DNA of 64,000 nucleotides. Source: Candidatus Cloacimonadota bacterium. Its GTDB lineage: Bacteria; Muiribacteriota; UBA6191. Below are positions 60,977 to 64,000 of the stretch, piece after piece. Every line of letters begins with the position of its first letter. The first letter of the stretch is position 1. Below the pieces are notes generated by a model. The model ran no database searches and was not told the DNA's origin. It saw nothing but the letters and a program-made list of their open reading frames with translations. The stretch is taken from positions 62,001-126,000 of the forward strand of contig JAGSHD010000012.1 of assembly GCA_023954715.1 (NCBI GenBank), in the 5' to 3' direction. The position numbers were made by a program, and so were the translations under genes.

Positions 60977-61589
60977 GTGCGCCAGATATGGCGCATTTAC
61001 TTGGAGATGAAAATTCTCTGTAAGCCCGATAAGGGGAATTACTAGCTAAACGGCAAAGGTTGTCACCGTGAGGTCTGAAGAAAGCTGAAGGCAAAGCACT
61101 GGCTTGACGAACAGGAACCATATACGAGGCTGTTGTACAGGATGTGAAGGCTAATGTGCATTACTCTGGGAGATCTCAAGATCTGCCTAGTGCTATTCTA
61201 ACGGTGACGTTAGGAGATGGAAAAGTCAGCAGAGAACATAGTAGTTCTTTAGGTAGGAATGAAGGTTCGAACGAGTTAAATCGATGAGGTCTGTTTTTTC
61301 GATAATGTTAAAAGCAGTAGAACTTTATATTGAAATGCATGAAGCTTATGTGGATGGTAGTGAACGGAATTCACGAGAGTATACTAATGATACGACTGAC
61401 GTTACGGCAAATAGAGGTAGGTATCATCATAATATAGAAGATTTAAGTTAGTATTTTTCACTTGTAACTATGTTATGAGATACTGATTTAAGTTGGAAGA
61501 TATTTATATTTAACGCGAACCGCCGTGGTACGGAACCGTATGCCCGGTGGTGTGAGAACTAGAGGGGCCGTCCCCTCCTGCTACTCGAT
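60977..61589 (+). mobile_element. ORF-less group II intron (IIC-like)
   Basis: The 5' end GTGCGCCAGATATGGCGC follows the terminator T-run directly. Domain I signatures GGTCTGAAGAAAGCTGAAGG and CATATACGAGGC near 61071-61132 and AGTCAGCAGAGAACATAGTA near 61226-61245 match bacterial introns of the Oceanobacillus type. Domain V is GAACCGCCGTGG...CCGGTGGTGTGAG (61517-61555) and domain VI is a short GGGG/CCCC hairpin ending in CTACTCGAT at 61589. Domain IV (about 61275-61512) holds no reverse transcriptase, only a 55-codon frame (61284-61451) without RT likeness. A maturase supplied in trans is required. Placement behind a terminator is typical of class IIC. Confidence 0.9.
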
Positions 61590-62492
61590 TATGATTGGAT
61601 TCAATGGAGATGGATCAAGAAACTCCCAAGATAGTTTATTACCTATAGTTGTTTTTGAAACTAGTTTTATATGAAATATCCAATAGATTTTATACTTTTT
61701 AGTTTCATCTAGTTTGGAGCTCATTTCTAGCGTTACTTTTCCGGATAGCTGTAAGATAGTATTGTTTATAAAATCAATGAATAAAATACTCCCAGAAGGA
61801 TTAGCTTGGAAGTTTCCTAAAGTGTTATAAATACTATTACCGGGATAATCAGGAATCTTTAAGGTTGTGTTATTAATCACTTTTACAAAACCTGGTTTTC
61901 CACCACGATGTGAAGTATCTAAGCCAAGATATGTAGAGCCGCTACTTACAAAAAATGTATCACTATTTTCTATGACATTTGATGATTCTTCATTTAATTG
62001 ATCATCTAAATCAAATTGAGTTTCAACAGATTTTTCTTCAACATGTAGTATTCTTTTTTGAATAAATTTTGGGCAGTTTGGATAAGACTCTTTGACTTGA
62101 AGTGTCATAGTATCTAAATCAAAGTCTCCGTTGATACGAATGCGTCGACGACTAGCTAACTCAATGAAAATACTACCTACAACGGGATTTGATGATACAT
62201 TTTTAAAGAAAATGTCCTCAAATGAGGACTGGATCATATCCTTGTCCAGAACAATTTGTGTTTGGGATGCTTTGATGAAACCTTGTTTTCCATAAATCAT
62301 ACTAGTATGAAGATTTCCTAAGGAGTCAACAGACCCGATGTAAAAGTATTTTTGTTGTTCAATAAAATTAAGCGCACCTTTTAATATTTCTGTATCTATA
62401 ACGCGACTATTTCTTTTAGATATTTCGCTTTCATTTAGCAAGGCTTGAATTTCTAATTCACCTTGATGAAATGGATTTTCTATTCTACTCAT
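61581..62492 (-). CDS. Pyridoxamine 5'-phosphate oxidase-related flavoprotein
   Basis: A 303-residue protein related to PNPOx-like FMN proteins. QQKYFYIGSVDSLGNLHTSMIYG is the FMN-binding opening strand pair, PVVGSIFIELASRRRIRINGDF the conserved RIRINGxA block, and VKESYPNCPKFIQKR the YPxCPKYIQxR motif specific to this subgroup. The second half repeats the split-barrel fold (FVSSGSTYLGLDTSHRGGKPGFVKV). The stop codon TAG and the last two codons (Ile-Glu) lie inside the group II intron; without it the gene would end ...NPII with TAA. A DsrE-like gene lies upstream on the same strand with a terminator between. Confidence 0.88.
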   Translation of the reverse strand: MSRIENPFHQGELEIQALLNESEISKRNSRVIDTEILKGALNFIEQQKYFYIGSVDSLGNLHTSMIYGKQGFIKASQTQIVLDKDMIQSSFEDIFFKNVSSNPVVGSIFIELASRRRIRINGDFDLDTMTLQVKESYPNCPKFIQKRILHVEEKSVETQFDLDDQLNEESSNVIENSDTFFVSSGSTYLGLDTSHRGGKPGFVKVINNTTLKIPDYPGNSIYNTLGNFQANPSGSILFIDFINNTILQLSGKVTLEMSSKLDETKKYKIYWIFHIKLVSKTTIGNKLSWEFLDPSPLNPIIIE

Positions 62493-62533
62493 TTGTTTGT
62501 CCTTGTAGTTGCATGTGTAAGAGGTTGATCATC

Positions 62534-62573
62534 AAAAAAAAGCCAGAGAAGCCTATGAAGCCTCTCTAGCTTT
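62534..62573 (-). terminator. Terminator between DsrE-like and PNPOx-like genes
   Basis: Read on the minus strand, AGCTAGAGAGGC and GCTTCTCTGGCT pair with a short loop and are followed by eight T residues. It lies immediately behind the DsrE-like stop codon, so the two minus-strand genes may be partly uncoupled. Confidence 0.8.
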
Positions 62574-62579
62574 ATGTCA

Positions 62580-62954
62580 TTAGAACGTGAGGATAGTATA
62601 TCCATCTATTAATAGGTTTCTAAAGCTAGGTAAACCACTAGTTCCCGGAACTTTATTATCCTTGATTAATTCTAAACCAGATTTAACGGCTTCTTCGCTA
62701 GATCCAAAAACATCAGCACAGCCACAAGATACACCTTCTACTCTATCAGCTACAGCTTGGTATAGGCCATGTGCTGGATGATCTTCTTTTAAAAGAACGG
62801 ACGGCCATCTTGTAGCTGTTCCTTGGAACAAGATTTTTACATCGTCTTCTGCTTGCTTAAAGTCATAGGCTGCAGCGAGTCCGTTAAATACTCTTCCTAA
62901 AGATTCTTGTGATTCGTTTGCTGGGTCAGATAAAATTATAATTGCTACTTTCAT
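62580..62954 (-). CDS. DsrE/DsrF-like sulfur-relay-fold protein
   Basis: A 124-residue protein of the DsrE/YchN fold. AIIILSDPANESQESLGRVFNGL forms strand 1 and helix 1, DVKILFQGTATRW the second strand with its conserved turn, and VEGVSCGCADVFGSSEEAV carries two cysteines at the usual DsrE active-cysteine position. The fold serves sulfur transfer (DsrE, TusD) or unknown roles. AAAAGGAGTAATC precedes the ATG, a perfect ribosome binding site. It is divergent from the MocR-type regulator 124 bases away, which probably controls it. A terminator follows the gene. Confidence 0.8.
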   Translation of the reverse strand: MKVAIIILSDPANESQESLGRVFNGLAAAYDFKQAEDDVKILFQGTATRWPSVLLKEDHPAHGLYQAVADRVEGVSCGCADVFGSSEEAVKSGLELIKDNKVPGTSGLPSFRNLLIDGYTILTF

Positions 62955-63019
62955 GATTACTCCTTTTAGTATCTAGTAGTTTGTTTATGTTGTATATATT
63001 GTAAAGGAGACTTTAAAAC

Positions 63020-63059
63020 TATAACAGAAGCAGAAATAAACAAATTTTTGTATAACAGA
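63020..63059. promoter_or_regulatory. Candidate MocR operator: direct TATAACAGA repeats
   Basis: TATAACAGA occurs at 63020-63028 and again at 63051-63059, 31 bases apart or about three helical turns, in the 124-base region between the divergent DsrE-like and MocR-type genes. MocR/PdxR regulators characteristically bind direct repeats on one DNA face. Prediction only. Confidence 0.45.
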
Positions 63060-63078
63060 TGTGATATATTTACGTATT

Positions 63079-64000
63079 ATGTTTAAATATCAGAAAATAT
63101 CAGAACAAATATCAAAAGAAATTAATAACAGTATATATAAGGTAGGAGAAAAGCTACCTTCAATTAGAGATGTATGTACAATATATTCTTGTTCACACAT
63201 GACAGCTGTAAGTGCTTTTAGTGATCTAGAGCGTAAAGGGTATATTCAATCTCAAGAACGATCAGGTCATTATGTACTCAATACAAAGACAAATATAGAT
63301 CAGATTACTGATTTAATAGTTAGTTATGCTGACTCTAATGTGTCCAATTTAGTGTCACAATTGTTAGAAACAGAAAATGATCCAGATATCTTACCTCTTG
63401 GTACTAATGTAAAATTTGAAAATTACTTTCCAATCAAAAAGGCATTGAACTTGATTCCATTAAAGAGTGATGCATTTTTATCCCTATATACAAAGTACTC
63501 CTATCCACCAGGTAGCAAAGTATTAAGGTCCCAAATTGCAAAAAGGCTTCATTGGAGAGATGTAGATGTTTCTCCAAAGGAAATGATTATTACTCATGGG
63601 GTTACAGAAGGTACATACTTGGCTTTAAAAGTTTTGACTAATCCAGGCGACAAAGTTGTGATTAGTTCTCCATGTTTCTTTGGAATATTAAATATTTTGG
63701 AGCAGTTAAAATTAAGGGTAGTTGAGGTCCCTAGTTGTCACATAAACGGAGTAAACCTAAGTGTAGTTGAAAAGGTTTTAGATGAAGAAGATATTAAAGT
63801 AGGGGTTTTTCAAACAAATTTTGAAAACCCAAAAGGTTGTTTGACTTCGAATGAGGATAAACAAGTATTAGTGGAGATGTTTGCTAAGCGCAATGCGTTT
63901 ATTGTTGAAGATGATATCAATGGTGAATTAAGTCATAGTTCCAAATTAATGAGTAATCTTAAAAGTTACGATAAAACTAAGGATGTAGTATTTTCTGCCG
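63079..64000 (+). CDS. MocR-type GntR/aminotransferase regulator (3' end outside window)
   Basis: The frame runs off the window after about 307 codons. The N-terminal GntR winged helix spans about 1-75 (SKEINNSIYKVGEKLPSIRD, SAFSDLERKGYIQSQERSGHYV). The PLP aminotransferase-like domain follows: YPPGSKVLRSQIAKRL, IITHGVTEGTYLALKVL, QTNFENPKGCLTS (the Asn/Pro motif of fold-type I) and FIVEDDINGELSHSS. The PLP-binding lysine should be beyond the window end. MocR proteins use PLP or amino compounds as effectors. It is divergent from a DsrE-like gene and near a PNPOx-like gene. The start at 63079 is an ATG; an in-frame GTG at 63061 is possible. Confidence 0.9.
   Translation, partial: MFKYQKISEQISKEINNSIYKVGEKLPSIRDVCTIYSCSHMTAVSAFSDLERKGYIQSQERSGHYVLNTKTNIDQITDLIVSYADSNVSNLVSQLLETENDPDILPLGTNVKFENYFPIKKALNLIPLKSDAFLSLYTKYSYPPGSKVLRSQIAKRLHWRDVDVSPKEMIITHGVTEGTYLALKVLTNPGDKVVISSPCFFGILNILEQLKLRVVEVPSCHINGVNLSVVEKVLDEEDIKVGVFQTNFENPKGCLTSNEDKQVLVEMFAKRNAFIVEDDINGELSHSSKLMSNLKSYDKTKDVVFSA

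Noticed and set aside
60815..61045. 76-codon plus-strand frame ahead of and into the group II intron
   Set aside because: It crosses the terminator and the intron 5' end, has AT-driven composition and no Shine-Dalgarno.
61284..61451. 55-codon frame in domain IV of the intron as an intron-encoded protein
   Set aside because: No reverse transcriptase or maturase motifs; too short. Mentioned only as content of the intron.

Overview
The window is AT-rich (about one third G+C by eye) bacterial chromosome from a Gram-negative organism. It encodes TonB-dependent receptor and porin-like barrels, many signal peptides, type IV pilus ATPases and a CheA/CheW/MCP chemosensory set. Two-domain ThyX, DUF2225, FGE-type proteins and HDOD/hybrid kinase signalling would suit a marine or predatory-type lineage such as Bdellovibrionota/Oligoflexia or an uncultured low-GC phylum, but nothing here fixes the taxonomy. 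There is no rRNA, CRISPR array or intact transposase.

Layout. 1-6355: chemosensory genes (CheA fragment, CheW, MCP), then a YfiR-like protein and a TonB-dependent receptor. 6635-12515: a basic outer-membrane-like protein, a bPH-like membrane protein, a degenerate pantothenate-synthetase-like protein overlapping murI, a small membrane protein and a Met-rich outer-membrane protein. 12516-17256: a possible structured RNA, an HDOD protein, a GAF/PAS hybrid histidine kinase, folA and a small membrane protein. 17271-28502: membrane-anchored spermidine synthase-like protein, transporters (MFS-like, MMPL), an FGE-like protein, an ORF with no ATG start behind a good ribosome binding site, an SDR, surface proteins and exonuclease III. 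28663-41690: methyltransferases, a basic repeat protein, a tandem pair of cupredoxin-like proteins, a class III cyclase, hisS, an SGNH/MBOAT acyl-transfer pair, a TPR protein, DUF2225 and an iron-ADH-like protein. 42229-54787: MerR-like regulator, a PilB/GspE ATPase fused to a histidine-kinase-like ATPase domain, porin, dtd, a calcium-repeat protein, a pseudokinase-FGE fusion, PilT and double-domain ThyX. 54993-64000: tRNA-Gly, TerB- and EcsC-like proteins, a Sel1 pseudogene beside an intact Sel1 gene, a STAND ATPase regulator, an ORF-less group II intron, and a PNPOx-like/DsrE-like pair divergent from a MocR-type regulator.

The strongest unexplained signals are mobile. A family of 130-bp elements occurs five times (28502, 40498, 42084, 49266, 52994). 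They have GTA-starting terminal inverted repeats and 8-bp target duplications (two exact, two 7/8), which matches non-autonomous IS66-type elements; one copy carries about 95 bp of extra sequence. A compact group II intron without a reverse transcriptase (60977-61589) sits directly behind a terminator hairpin, exactly inside the stop codon of the convergent gene; removing it on paper restores a TAA stop. Other notable points are the PilB-HATPase fusion, the kinase-dead/FGE fusion, the PanC-like protein without its HxGH motif, and co-occurrence of FolA and ThyX.
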